Shown here one piece after another: positions 26,400 through 37,764 of a stretch of 64,000 nucleotides of DNA. Every line of letters begins with the position of its first letter. Position 1 is the first letter of the stretch. The position numbers and the translations under genes are program-made. Source of the DNA: Ganoderma boninense (Eukaryota; Basidiomycota; Agaricomycetes; Polyporales; Polyporaceae); NCBI GenBank assembly GCA_002900995.3, contig CM035311.1, positions 2,914,001-2,978,000 on the forward strand. Direction: 5' to 3'. A model generated the notes under the pieces. It worked only from the letters and a program-made list of their open reading frames with translations, was not told the DNA's origin and made no database searches.

Positions 26400-28460
26400 G
26401 CTCAGCCCCGCGTTTTCCTGCCAATGTTTGCTCCAGCCTCGCTGTTGGGTACTGTCGCTGTATCCATCCTTGTTTCTTGCCTGCGTTCCCGACAGAGCTC
26501 TGAGAATCTTGGACCTTTCAGCGCAACCACCCTTGGCATCCGCTTGGCATCCGTCATGCGAGTCAGGGACGGCGAGCTCGCCCAATGGACAACTCAGCCT
26601 GGCTGGCCTCCAATCACCACTCTACGAGTCTGGGCCTAGCCGATGCGTTACCCCAGGTAGCATCTTCTCGGGTCTCGCAACTGCAGGCGATGTCCGAAGG
26701 CTCTGGACTGGGATGCGGCCGAGACGTTTGGGTACAGCGCGAGGTACGACCAAACCATCTGTCCTTGTCCTCGCAGATGCTTAAACTCCTCGGTTTAATG
26801 GATTGGCTTAGAGTAGTCCGACACAGATTTCCTCTACCAGCGACAGCCTCTGATGTACGGATCACAATCGCTGCCGTCGTGTCTAGTGACAGTTTCAAGG
26901 TTAGTCCTAGCTACACACCCGCCCTAGTTTTTCTCAGAGACAGTGCGAGCATGGCTACCCCATCTACCCCGCCTTCATTCACTAATCATTCGTTGCTAGA
27001 CCTCTCCTCGGTGTTTGTGGCGCAAGGCAGTTCCTTAACCGTCCACGAGTACCCCTCGAAAGGTGTTTCCCCGGGGGTACGATGCCGAGCTGCGCAAGAA
27101 GGTGCGTTCTTTTTCCTTCTTCACACCCGCTCCATGCCAAGCCCCGTCGGGCAGATTCATATCTGCGCTCTACATCCCTTCGTATCATGAGTCGGCTCAC
27201 GTCTGGATCTTCAGACCCGGCCGTCGAGCTCCAAGTCTAGAACTGGGTGCCCGGCAGGCGTCTCGCTGACGACCCTGTCTTCGATATCGCAATGCTCCAT
27301 ACTGAAGTTCGCGCCCCGAAGCGGCAACGGGGGTGGAGAGATGACGCCTGAGAGACAGATGAAGACGATTGAGGTGAAGTGCAGAAGGGAGAGCGAAATG
27401 GTCGTAGTCGACAAGCTCGCAACAAGGACCAGACGAAGGCCAGGGAGAAGCTGAGGAAAACAGAATAAGGACGGGTCTGGCACAGTCGAGAAGGGACAGA
27501 TGGCTCGCACGCAGTGGACGTGTACGGTGCAGGCGCATCCGTGGACAGTGGAAGAGGAACGTCAAGAGGCAAGCTCTGCTTGAGAGGACGTAGAGCTCGT
27601 CGTTGTCACACAGAACTCGATCAGTCGAACACGGTGAGCACCGGTGGCTCGTCATCGTCGCCCTTGTAGAGTAAGTCTCCATCTATCGTCTTCGCCCCAC
27701 CACTTTATTAATGGGTACTAGGGCCTCTGAGACATTCTACATGCGCTTCCCGTAGAAAACACTCAGTATGCTCGTCGTCCGTCCTCGAAGTATTGCTCCC
27801 CTGTCGGGCTTCGTTTTTGCGCCAAACGGTAGTGTCTGCGCTTTGATGCCAAACACGCCCACCCTGGTGCTCCTGTTGCTCGTGTTCCGAACTCGCCCAC
27901 TTGTCATTCTCTTGTGGAGGGAAGCACGGTGCTTTTAATCCGCCCGAATCCCTCTCTCCCTTGCTTCCCCTCTTCGTGCTGACCCGCGCAACACCCTCAC
28001 GCTGACGACATGCAATGTCAACTCCCTCGAACCCCACTCCCTCACTCTCACAACTCGAAGCTCGTTGTGTTCATGACGCGCTCGCAGTCTTGACGCCGAA
28101 CATGTACCGTCTACGGGATCGTCGCGGTCATCCTGTCGTTGGTGGCGCTGCTGAAGTCGGCACGTCAACCTCAAGCACGACGTGCACATACTCTCACCTG
28201 CGATACACTCTCCTCCCGAGGCGGCCGCCCTCAGCCGTGTGCATCACGGCAAGGAGCTCCCACAACGCGAACTAGGGCATGTTCTGAAGAAGACAGCGAC
28301 GCTCGTAAAGAAGAAGATTGGTGGCGACTCGGAGGCGGCGGCCGATGTGGAGGGGTCGGGAGATCGAGCATTAAGCCGTCGCATTCGGATCGGATGGGAG
28401 GATGTGCGAGGAAAGAGAGGACGGGCAGGCCGCAGGCTGTGAAACAGACACACATCGTGA
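26400..28460 (+). pseudogene. TRM82-derived pseudogene, near full length
   Basis: It follows the parent gene from its 5' part to its tail. Matching words include gagtcagggacggcgagctcgcccaa (26560; parent 13788), cacgagtacccctcgaa (27045; parent 14258), gggcagattcatatctgcgctc (27149; parent 14484), the exon 5/6 junction with tactagggcctc (27717; parent 15051) and aaggagctcccacaacgcgaac (28252; parent 15530). Intron positions are retained. Many stops and frameshifts break it, so no WD protein can be made. Confidence 0.8.
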
Positions 28461-28479
28461 GTGCATTGCTAGTACCCTG

Positions 28480-29090
28480 TGTGTGCTACTCTGACGGATC
28501 GCTGATGTGTTGTGCCAGGCAGATTCTATGGCGGCCAGTTGGGCGGCCAGTTGTGCTATGGTCTGTACATGGGACCTGCGACGTTGGCCGGCGTTCAGGT
28601 TTTCATGTTGACACTGCGTCGATCTGGAGTTCCTGTCTATGGGCATGGACGAAACCGTTAAGTATAGGAAGTGACCATGGTCGTCAGCAGTCCAGTTGGA
28701 ACAATAGCAAGAGCCCGCAACCCAAACCTCGATAGGCATCGATCCACCAGGGTTCGCGGGCGGAGTATATTGCGGAGTTTCCGACCAACAGGCTTGCATC
28801 ACGACCGCACCACTCAAGTTTGGACCACCGCGCGAGTGTAGCGAACCAGCAAAGTATGTTGCTTTATCTCTTCGATCACAGGGATAATATTGATGACACC
28901 CTCATAGGTCGATTTCGACTGTTTCAGTGCAGACAGGCAGCATCTGAAGTACAAGATCGATTTCAAGACGGATGCTACCAGTTGTGAGCGAACGTTTCAA
29001 TACCTGACATCCGGGTGAGTGCCGCACCTCCTAATTCAATGCGTCGTCACGCTACTTACTTATTCCCATACAAACCAATACTGGTCTTTC
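28480..29090. other. Unit B, duplicated unidentified sequence (first copy)
   Basis: A block beginning near 28490 is about as similar to 45535-46020 as the pseudogenes are to each other. One 40-bp stretch around 28565-28605 (tacatgggacctgcgacgtt) is identical in both. Short readable words (YMGPATLAGVQVFM) hint at former coding DNA on the plus strand. I do not recognise the family. Confidence 0.5.
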
Positions 29091-29199
29091 CGTCGCCGCG
29101 CGTGCGCCGTCGGGAACTCACGGCGCCTACTACATGAGTTCTCCTGCCGCCCGTACCCGCAACTCGATCCTCCATCTCACATATACCGGTATCCTCCAG

Positions 29200-29880
29200 G
29201 CGGACTTTTCTGAGCCTTCCTAGCACCCCCGGATGTCCTAGAGGTCGCTTCGTTCGACCATCCGTACCCTCAGCATGTCCACACCATTCAAATCTTCCTG
29301 CTTTCGCGTCTGCCTGCCTCCTGGCGCCCGCTTGCCCGATCCGTACGTACTGACCTACTGCCTCCGTCCGCCGAGATGACTCAGTCCTCCCGACACCCAT
29401 CTCGGTCCCTCCAGATTCATCCAAAACACGAGGTCGACCCTTCGAAAACACTCGCATTCCAGCAGTGGCTCATCGAAGGCAATCCGACGAGGCTAGAGCT
29501 GAACGAATTACCCCTCGTCGCACTCGTCGCACTCCTCCTGGTATCGTCCTAGCGTGCATTCGAGTGAGAGCACCGTATGCCGGACGACCTTGCCATCGTC
29601 AGCGCCGCGCCGTTGATGCATCCAGAGATCGTCGGGCTGTGCGCCCCCGTCTCCGCGTAGACGTGGGCTACGGTCGTCCCGACATTCCCTTCCCGAGTCT
29701 GGGTCCCTTGTGACCCTCGCAGCGGCGGTACGGCCCCGACTCGATATTATTGCGAACCGCAGCTTGTCGAGGCTCGGAGTGGAGTTCTGGCCCACCACAT
29801 TCGAAGCTTCTGCCGGCGCCGAAGCTTGACTTGGAGCCAGTCCTTGAGCTTGATGGCTTGCGCTGTCGCGCCGAGTGATG
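29200..29880 (+). pseudogene. F-box/LRR C-terminal fragment fused upstream of a TRM82 tail (copy 1)
   Basis: This block matches 46650-47315. In the better preserved second copy it reads APLTHPEIVGLCAPISAETW, close to APLTHLETVGYC of the intact F-box protein at 8058-9854. Here the frame has stops, for example a TAG where the other copy has GAG in the SAETW word. It runs without a gap into TRM82 intron 6/exon 7 sequence at about 29880. Confidence 0.6.
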
Positions 29881-30445
29881 CACAGTACGTTGCTCCCTCG
29901 CTCTCCGTTCCTCATGGCGCTAACTAACTCTCCCGCTAAGCTCTCGGAGACCACAACCGATTCCGCCCTGCTGCCCGCCCTCGACTCAAAGTGCCCCGCG
30001 CTGGCTACGTACGCCGAGCTAAAGATGCTCTATCTCAACTCAGATCTGTCGTCAACGCCGAACTACGTCAATCCCGAGCACTACACGCTCTTCCGCGACT
30101 CGGTGTTCGAGGCTGCCGTGTTCGATCCCGTGACAGACGGCCAGGAGCTCACGCAGCGCGAGCTCGGGGGCATCCGAAAGAAGAAGGCGCTGCTTGCGAA
30201 GATCCAGGAGCGTGCGAGGATGTTGCGAAGCAGGGGAGCCGCGAGGGCTCTGACGCGGGGCGGCGGAGGAACACCTCGAAATAAAGCGATCGTGGTTGGA
30301 GAGCGTGGACGTGGCGAAGGGCGGCGAGGAAAACGAGGATGTGCGGGATGTCAAAGCGGGCGTGTCGCGGCTGAGTACGTTGCTCGCAACGTCGACGTCA
30401 GTGCGTTCTCATCGCCTCAAGCGTGCGCGTTGCGCTTTCGTTGAC
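29880..30445 (+). pseudogene. TRM82-derived 3' fragment (exon 7)
   Basis: It begins in parent intron 6 (ctaactaactctcccgctaag is the same in both) and keeps the acceptor. It then continues as a long open frame with LSETTTDSALLPALDSKCP and QELTQRELGGIRKKKALLAK, against LSETSADSALLAALNAKCP and KELTQRELGRIRKKKALLAK in the parent. Of all copies this fragment is the best preserved at protein level, but the frame shifts after KIQER. Confidence 0.85.
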
Positions 30446-30449
30446 GCCA

Positions 30450-32150
30450 ATTGCACAGTTTCCTCACGCTGCAACGTCCATCGAGGCCGTCATCTCTGTC
30501 CAAGGCATCCTGTCTCTGCTCTTGAAGCTCATCGTCTCTGGCCACAGCTGCTCTAGCTTGGACCCTCGACGAGGCCATGTTCTCCGGACCATCTCATCCA
30601 CGAACCAAAGTCGTCCGCCGTCGAAGCCCGGGGACAGCCCCGAGCTTGCTCAATCCACGATGCTGCTAGAGGCCAGCACCGGCTATCACTGTCCTGCAAA
30701 ATCTCACAAATGCCGCTTTACCTGCGACCGGGACACGATCATCTTTGAGCAACAAGTTCCGAGACGACACTTTCCAGTCAGTCACAGCCCCGCGCGCTGC
30801 TGCTCTCATCCCGTCCACCCAACTCCTCGAACAGAGCATTGATCTTGCGCCACGCCTCCGTTGTCCTCGTAGGGACCTGCTCTTGATCTCCGACGAACAG
30901 CAACATCATCGCGGCCCATCACTAATGCACTACGCGCATATTCGCCGAAGCAGGCTCTCCTAGGGAAATAGTAGGCGGCGATATTACCTCGGGCATGAGT
31001 GGTGCGTTCCGTCTTTCCTTCCTCCCGCTCCCACATACCTGGACGCCAGATTTGTCTCCATGTTCTATATCTAACAGCCACCTCTCGTGCACGATGCTCC
31101 AGGCCCTCTAGATCTGGCACTGAGTGCCCGCGGTCGGCATACTTCCTATATTCGATCTCGCTAAACCGTATATTGTCGTCAAGGCTAGAGGTGAAAGCGT
31201 AGAGAAAGGAGAGCCACAGCGGACGAGACTCAGGAAGGGCCGGAGACGGCAGCGAAGGAATACGGGCAGACAAGCTGAGCAGGATCAAGGAGTGGAGAGC
31301 GCGTCAGGCGAAAGAAACCAGGACCAGGACTGGGACGGGTCTGGTGCCGAGCAGGAACAAGTCGACCAGCCCGACATAGAACGGGGCGGCTCTGTCGCAT
31401 TCGCAGACTAGACCTGGGAGGATGCGCCACCCGCCTTGGATGTCAACATGTCTTCTTCGTCATGCACGAAAGTGGATAGGGCAGCTGGGACAAGCACGGG
31501 CGATTCGTGAGCTTCAGCCCCTTAGGGTGAGTTTTTTGTCGTCCTGTGCAGCCCATCAATTTGCTCACAGATAGTACGTCTTCATGGCCATGCCAGAATC
31601 CAAGATGTTTGCCCATGCGCATCTAACTTCCCTTATCCTCACATCTCCCACACGCCCGCCAGGTCTCTTGGGAAGGCCTGCCCGATCTCGAGCCTTCATC
31701 TCTCGCCCTGCGCGACGGAGGTAGCCATGACCCACCTGCGTCACACATGTCAGACTGCTACCCACCTCTTTCCTGCTCCCTACGCCCAACTCTATGCGTT
31801 GTCCCAGCGACGCTCGCTGCGCTCGAGGCGAATATCTGTTGAGCTCCGCGCCCTCAACATATCCGCAATCCTGCCCTCGGTTCCGATCCCGAACATAACG
31901 TGCTCACCGTCTCATCCGCGATGTGTTCTCGAAGACCGTCACATTCGACCCAGCGCGAGCTCAGGGGTATCGGGGAGAAGGATGCGCCGCGCGAAGACCC
32001 AAGAGCGCGAGGACCTGGCCACGGGCCGGAACCGCGAGGTCAAAGGAAGCAGAGGAAGGGCAAGCGGTCGAGGTCGAATTCGTGTGGAGCGCAGCGGGTG
32101 AAGAGGACGAGGAAAAGGGGCGTCGAGTGGGTGCGTCGTGAGTCGTTCAT
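30450..32150 (+). pseudogene. TRM82-derived pseudogene, long copy
   Basis: Collinear with the parent: gacagccccgagcttgctcaatcc (30633; parent 13796), the exon 4 end with cctcgggcatgagtggtgcgttc (30987; parent 14415), a charged insert (31200-31400) and a tail with cgaggacctggccacgggccgg. There are numerous stops and indels. It is joined directly to the preceding tail fragment, so the two copies are head to tail. Confidence 0.7.
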
Positions 32151-32640
32151 TGCACATGGCGGGAAAAATTCATGGCCTTCGGCGCATGACTGGCCCAGTG
32201 GAATCTCAGGACGGCGGGGGCGAGGAAGAAGGGCATACTGCTCGAGACTGTGCGGCTTGGAGATCTAAGACAGGCGAGTGGACGTAGGCGTCGGCGATGG
32301 GGTAGAGGGAGCGGTATGTTCTAGGAGAGCGTCAGGTGGCCACCAATCGAACCACCGGGTGTCGACTTGCAGTTCAGAGAAGCTCGCACAGGAGGAATCT
32401 GAGGGAATTTGTGGAAGACAGGTCCTGGAAGGAAGCAACAGGCAACTGGACAAACAAGACGAGGGTGCGGCTGTCGAAGGTCGGGTGGGAGGAGAGTCGA
32501 AGTCGGCGGCCCGGCTAACGCTGCATGAGGTCACGCCATGTGACTGGCTGGTCACATCCTGAACTCGAGTCTCGAGTCCGAGTCACGGCAGGCTCTCTCA
32601 AGCTCCGAGGTGCTCCCTCCCACCGAGACTCAGACTGCTG
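32150..32640. other. Spacer with decayed minus-strand fragment
   Basis: Related to 48900-49480. A minus-strand word (SFSELQVDTRWFDWWPPDA at about 32330-32390) matches SFSDLEVDAWYNRWPPHAA at about 49090-49150, so a small coding remnant was duplicated with the flanking TRM82 copies. The family is unknown. Confidence 0.5.
32530..32544. promoter_or_regulatory. GTCAC-N5-GTGAC inverted repeat
   Basis: GTCACgccatGTGAC is a perfect 5+5 palindrome around five bases. It lies 5' of the TRM82-derived copy that starts near 32640. A further GTCAC follows six bases later. Confidence 0.6.
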
Positions 32641-34410
32641 CTTGCCTGCTGCTTGCTGGGTTCAGTTCCGTCTTTTCCATGCCTGCATCCCGTCTCTGAC
32701 TCTGATCAAGCACTTCCCGTCACCTGGAAACCTCTCTGTCGCCCCCTTCTCCTGCTGCTGGCAGCCATGTCGCTCAAGGCTGGCATCCAACATGACCGAG
32801 AACTCAACCTCTAGGCATGAACCTCCACCACTAGGCCCATCTGATGTACTGCTGTCGATGCTGCAGCCTCGCATATTGCAACCAACAGGAGACGATGAAA
32901 AGGTCAAGGTCTAGTCGGCGACTACAGTAACTCGGAGACCCCAAGTGAGAGGTACGATCGCGCGCCGTGTCTTCTTTCATACGTGTTTTTAACCCTTCCG
33001 CCTCGACACAGAACCTCATGAGAACTCACGGACGCCGTTTTCACCGGCGGTGGGCTGTCGATCATCGTCAGCAACGGGCTAGACGATGCCTTCAGGTGAG
33101 TCGCTGCCCTGCACCATGCTCTTGTCCTGTTCATCCGACGCAACCATATCTACCCACCCCATCCATCCATCCCTTATCCATTATATTCTCCGCCCCTCGC
33201 TCCAAGACACGGGAACGCCTCGAACGGCACCCCGATCCTGGACCATGCCTCCCTGCCAATGGTCTTCCTCTTCCTCCGATAAGACGCATGTTCTCGCAAG
33301 CCAGTTCCATAGCACCTGAGGATACGATACGCAGCGATGCGGCGTCGAGCGCGAAAGGTGCGTTCTCCTCTCTACTCCATCTTTTTGGACGCGCTGACCA
33401 GGGGCGCAATCATCTCAGTACTCGACGTATCTTCGTCCCAACAGTCGACGCTCGTCTCTCAGTGCGACGACCCACTGCAGTGCTCAAGGTCTGAAACTGG
33501 GTGTTCGGCAAGCTTATCGCTGGACAGCTTCGTCTTCGATGTCGTCAAACCAGTCGCTCAGGCCTCGACCCCGAAGTGGAAACGAAGATGGAGGGGGAAG
33601 AACGGAAAGTGAGAAGGCCCGAAAACGATGAGATCTAGGAGGGGCGGGGAATACCTGCGGTGGTGCAGCCCGAGCTCGTGGCAAGGGTGCAGGTCGGACA
33701 AGCTCAGGAGGACGCGGCGGCCGAGACGCAGATGCTTGCATGCCCGAGAGGGCACCCCAAGACCGAACGACTCCTCGCACATCGCGGTGCTTATCGTCAC
33801 CGTACGCGATCTAGTTGATCGGCCGATCGAGGCGAGGACGGGTGATTCCTCCTTTTGGCCGTTCATGGGCGAGTCTTTTCCTCCCATTTTCGCATCATCA
33901 GCTTGTTCGTGTGAACTAGGCATTCCACGATATTCTACACACCCCGCTCCTGGGGACAGCGTGGCGCTCCCTCGATTCTGCACACAACCGCGCTTCCTGT
34001 CCTACCGATCGACCTCGGTATTGCACCAGACGACATCCTGTCGGCGTTATTGGATGTCAAAGGGGCAGGTGCAGCTATTATCCCTTCGGCGGCCGCAGAC
34101 GTACGCCCACTCCGTGTACGGAGCGCCGACGTGCTCATCCACAAATCGCTCTCCGAGGCTGCCGCGGTCGACTTACAGTGGGCGGGAAGCAGCTCGCGTA
34201 AGTTCCTTCAGCAGCAAAGGTTCCGCTTGGGAAGATTCTGTAGCGTCCAAGCAGGGAGCCGAGACGGGCCAGAAGCTGCGTGCGGAGAGGGACTACAGCT
34301 GGGAGATCAAGCGGTCGTGGTCGAGCTCGAAGGGAGCGGGCGGGATGAAGGTGGAGGATGGAGCTTGTGACGTCGAAATGGATGCATCGTGAGTTCGCTC
34401 TTTGCGTTGC
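32640..34410 (+). pseudogene. TRM82-derived pseudogene, near full length
   Basis: The exon 3/intron 3 boundary is clear: gatgccttcaggtgagtcgctgcc (33085) against gacgtcttcaggtcagtcgcagca in the parent (14112). Later blocks match parent exons 5-7, ending at cgaaatggatgcatcgtgagt (34373), which mirrors the parent's last codons. Stops and frameshifts throughout. Confidence 0.75.
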
Positions 34411-34419
34411 GTGCTCGTG

Positions 34420-36590
34420 CGTGCTGGTCGTGGTTCGCATGCGTCGCTAACTCGTGCGGCAGATACGTTGTTGTACGAAGGTGAACGGCCTGGTAGGCGA
34501 AAGAACCAAGGCTGGTCGAGTCGGTGAGCGGTGCAAACATGTCGGGTCAAAAAGATGAAGTCGGTCATCCGGGACCGGCAATCTGAAACGGACTCGTGTC
34601 CTGGGAGAGATACCGCCGCATGATGAGTTGGCTGTAAGTGTTCTCCACATTCTGGCCCATAGCAGCCCGACTGGAAGAGGTGCTTACCCTTTGACAGCTT
34701 CGTCACAGCCGACTTGCTCGAAGCTCGGAGGATCCAACTGGCAGCGATGACGTTTGACGCAAGGGTGAGCTTCATGTGCACTGTTGTGCTTTGACCTATG
34801 CGTTCTCATGGTACAAGCCATTCGGATGCAGTGCTCGACTCTGCGGTCTGTTCCATCATGCAGACTGTGCGACCCGCATCAGATCCTATACATGGCTTCC
34901 TGAACGCCGTTGCCTGAGAGCTGGATACGCCGGTCAACTCGGCATGGTCGGAGTATCGGCGGGAATAGCAGGAACCGCGTAGGGACAACTCAGGTTCGTA
35001 GTTCAGCTGAACTTCGAAGGCTGCCGTTTTTCTGTGAGGATTCTTGGATACAGAACTAAAACCCGACTCCAGCACGCCCCTCAAATCGACTCAAAAGGCC
35101 GGAAATGCTAGTATGTCAGCTGGCCTGCCAAGTCCTTCGAGCCGGTTCTCGTGTGGAACCTCGACATCGCCGTCGTTGGTTCCAACCTAATGTCCAGAAC
35201 CTACGAAACCTGGAGTATCTGAACCAGAAGTGTAGCACGCGGCTTAATGTCTCGCAAGGAACTCCCTCAAGACTTCACGACGGCGGAGGCATTCAATATC
35301 TTGCAAGGTGCGGACATCGGAACCACCGCGTGCTATACAGTATGTAACGATGGGGAAATAGGATGCTAGGCATGAATTCACTGGCTCCTTGCGCTTCGAG
35401 CAATATATGCTAACAATTCCTGGCCTACTTGCAGACTGGCAACTGCCGGCTGGACTGCACCGTCATTCGTCCGATAGAGGTGGAAGGAAGACACCTTGTC
35501 GTGGGCTATCTAGCGGTTGGGAAGGTCTTGCTCAAGTTTCAGCAGGCTCGCGCGGCGTGCGACGCGCAACACGTGCCAGACAGCGTCAGGCGGACATACT
35601 CTCACATTGTGCGGGACTATGAGCCTCGAGCAATATGCATATGCTAACCGACTTCTCGCCTTCCCTAGACGGACAACCCCCGCATGGACCCCATCCTCCC
35701 CAGTCCCATGGCAGCCGACGAGGACCACCTCCTCCTGTACCAGGTCACGAACGAGAATGAGGCTGTGATCGAGCTGAAATAGATCCTTGTCGCGCGCGAC
35801 CACCCGAGACACCTCAGACGGGCACGAGCCGACGGACTCCCACTTTGGGTGTGACTCCGAGACGGTGACCTTCGACTCGGAAGTCTCGGGCTTCATGAAG
35901 GCAGGAGCGCATTCATTCGAGACGGACATCGGTACTGCGAGAACGTTGAGAACAGGTGGATCTGCGTTTCTGTAACTGCTGCAACGTTGACGTGACTGTG
36001 CTCACTCGATTCACTCGAATGCATGCAGACCCGTACGAGTTGCACGATGGCAAGCGAGACGTGGTGAGGCTGGCGCACATGCCGATAGAGCAGGAGCGCG
36101 AGGACGTGCTCGCCATGGGCACAGGCTCGCTCTTCCCACTCGCGCGGACGCGGATGGCGAGGTTAAGCAGGCGGAGACGTGAATGGGATTCGCCAGCAGA
36201 CTATCAGACATGTACGTTCTGAAGGGACCTCGCTCCCTGTTGAAAACGTCACCGCTGACGGGTCCTGCGGGACAGGGAGCAAAACTCCGGTCCCGTGGCG
36301 ATCAGCTGTCTTTGCACATTGTAGGCAAGGAGCAAATCTGCCAGGCGAGCGAAACGAGGCGAGCACGGAGAAACACGAGACACGCTGTCTTCACGAACCC
36401 TTTGAAGCCTGTGTTCCCTGTCAGCGTTGCGTATGCCAGCGTATTTGAGCACGCATATGTTCCAGCGAAGGATAGCTATGCTATTCAACAGCGGTGAGCG
36501 CGGCAAGTGCTTTGCCATGACGCGCACGGCGCACGGTACTCGGATCCCTCTGCGCATCTGTATCCAATGTCGTGACTTCCGGGGTTGCAT
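34420..36590. other. Unit F, duplicated unidentified gene remnant (first copy)
   Basis: Collinear with 51420-53870. Shared blocks include 34632-34752 against 51650-51768 (both contain tcgaagctcggaggatccaactggcagc), 35285-35340 against 52252-52310, and 35395-35440 against 52378-52415. Plus-strand words such as YELHDGKRDVVRLAHMPIEQ (about 36030) have a counterpart YESCGDERDFVELTYTPMRE (about 52670). It was clearly coding once. I do not recognise the family, and the frames are broken. Confidence 0.5.
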
Positions 36591-36929
36591 CTACATGCAC
36601 TTCCCCAACTTCAGGATGTGCCGTCTTTGATCTTCTCTCCAAGCCCATTCAGTGGACTGCTTCAACTTGTTGGCTTTCTGGCGCAAGCGGCAAGCGACAA
36701 ACGGGACTTTGACTCCCAGGACAGAGGTGGACGGCGGGGCTTGGTGGAGACAAGGTGCGAAGACAAGTGAGGTGCGGTCAGGAGGACGAGACAACAGGCA
36801 TCCATATGCCGAGACTCGGTTGCGTGCGTGGAGGAGGCGACTCCGAGTCGGTGCGGCGGCGCAGTGGGCTGCGTACGAGACGCGTGGAGTCACGATGGGC
36901 GTTGCACTCTCGAGTCGTCTTCAGCTGGG

Positions 36930-37545
36930 GCTTTCCGCTCTTCATGATCTCTCTTGTTGCTGTCCAGCGCTATCGTCATTCCTACATCCACGTCTTGTCT
37001 TAGTTCCACCAATGTCCTTCTTGCCTGTAGTCACTGCTCAAGCTCTTATCTCCAATCCTCAGTGCAGCGCCCTCTTCCAGCTGGCATCTCCTCTTGCGAG
37101 TTACAGTTATCCTGGGAGCGAGGGACCACCAACTTGCTCGACGATCTATGACATACACAGCTACGTGTTTGCCCCACTTCTGGCTCCTCCAGGTCGCATC
37201 CCGATGAGATGATGCAAACCTCAAGGTCCGGAACGTGGCCCAATCTCTCGAGCTACTCGGTGAAAGGTACGATGGTGCACCTTGACTTTGTTCATACAGA
37301 TGCTTACCTCTCGTGTTCGACACCATGTTCCGAAACACATCCATAAAAGTTGCTTTTACCTGCACCGAGCAGACGATCCATGGTCAGTGACAGGTCATAC
37401 AGCGTGTTCCGGTTCTACGGCTCCTTCCTATTTCCATCGTAGCTGCCCCTTCTACCCCAACCCCGAACCAAGTTTGCAGTTATCCTACCCTGAATCGGTG
37501 TGGGCTCCTTGTGCCCTGCTGAAACTGACTCCTGAATTAACATAG
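36930..37545 (+). pseudogene. TRM82-derived 5' fragment
   Basis: It covers parent exons 1-3. The exon 2 end reads ctcaaggtccggaacgtggcccaatctctcgagctactcggtgaaaggtacg, aligning with the parent's end of exon 2 (13931-13982), donor included. It stops short of the blades coded by exon 4. Same extent as the fragment at 18990-19400, and likewise placed just upstream of a HET gene tail. Confidence 0.7.
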
Positions 37546-37764
37546 TGTTCACAAGCGGCGTCGCATTGCTTCTCATCCAATACACACCAAACAGTAAATG
37601 AACATCCCATACAGAATACATGATGATCATAGGTACGAAGCGAATAATTGAATCATTGACTGCTCACCCCCAAATACATGTCAGCGCGTTTCGAAGCAAA
37701 GACTGTTCAAGGTATACAACGCACAAAAATGCGATCAGAGTCCCAAATATTTCTAAAACCGCGT

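Larger units (their letters stand above)
24793..26400. other. HET-1 upstream region and decayed membrane-protein-like gene (minus)
   Basis: Directly upstream of HET-1 lies a leader shared with HET-2 (41851-42140), including a perfect 16-bp tandem repeat at 24931-24978. Further out, 25650-26100 is related to 42880-43300. On the minus strand it shows a hydrophobic stretch (MIPCLAVIFLSTCITNTPLW at about 26000-26070) and donor-like GTGAGT sites near 25684 and 25910. These look like exons of a membrane protein, but I cannot build an intact gene. It is arranged head-to-head with the TRM82 copy that follows. Confidence 0.4.

Noticed and set aside
29875..30444. TRM82-like open frame of 189 codons as a possible working gene
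   Set aside because: It has only the tail part of the protein without any WD blade, starts in former intron sequence and loses the conserved frame after KIQER.
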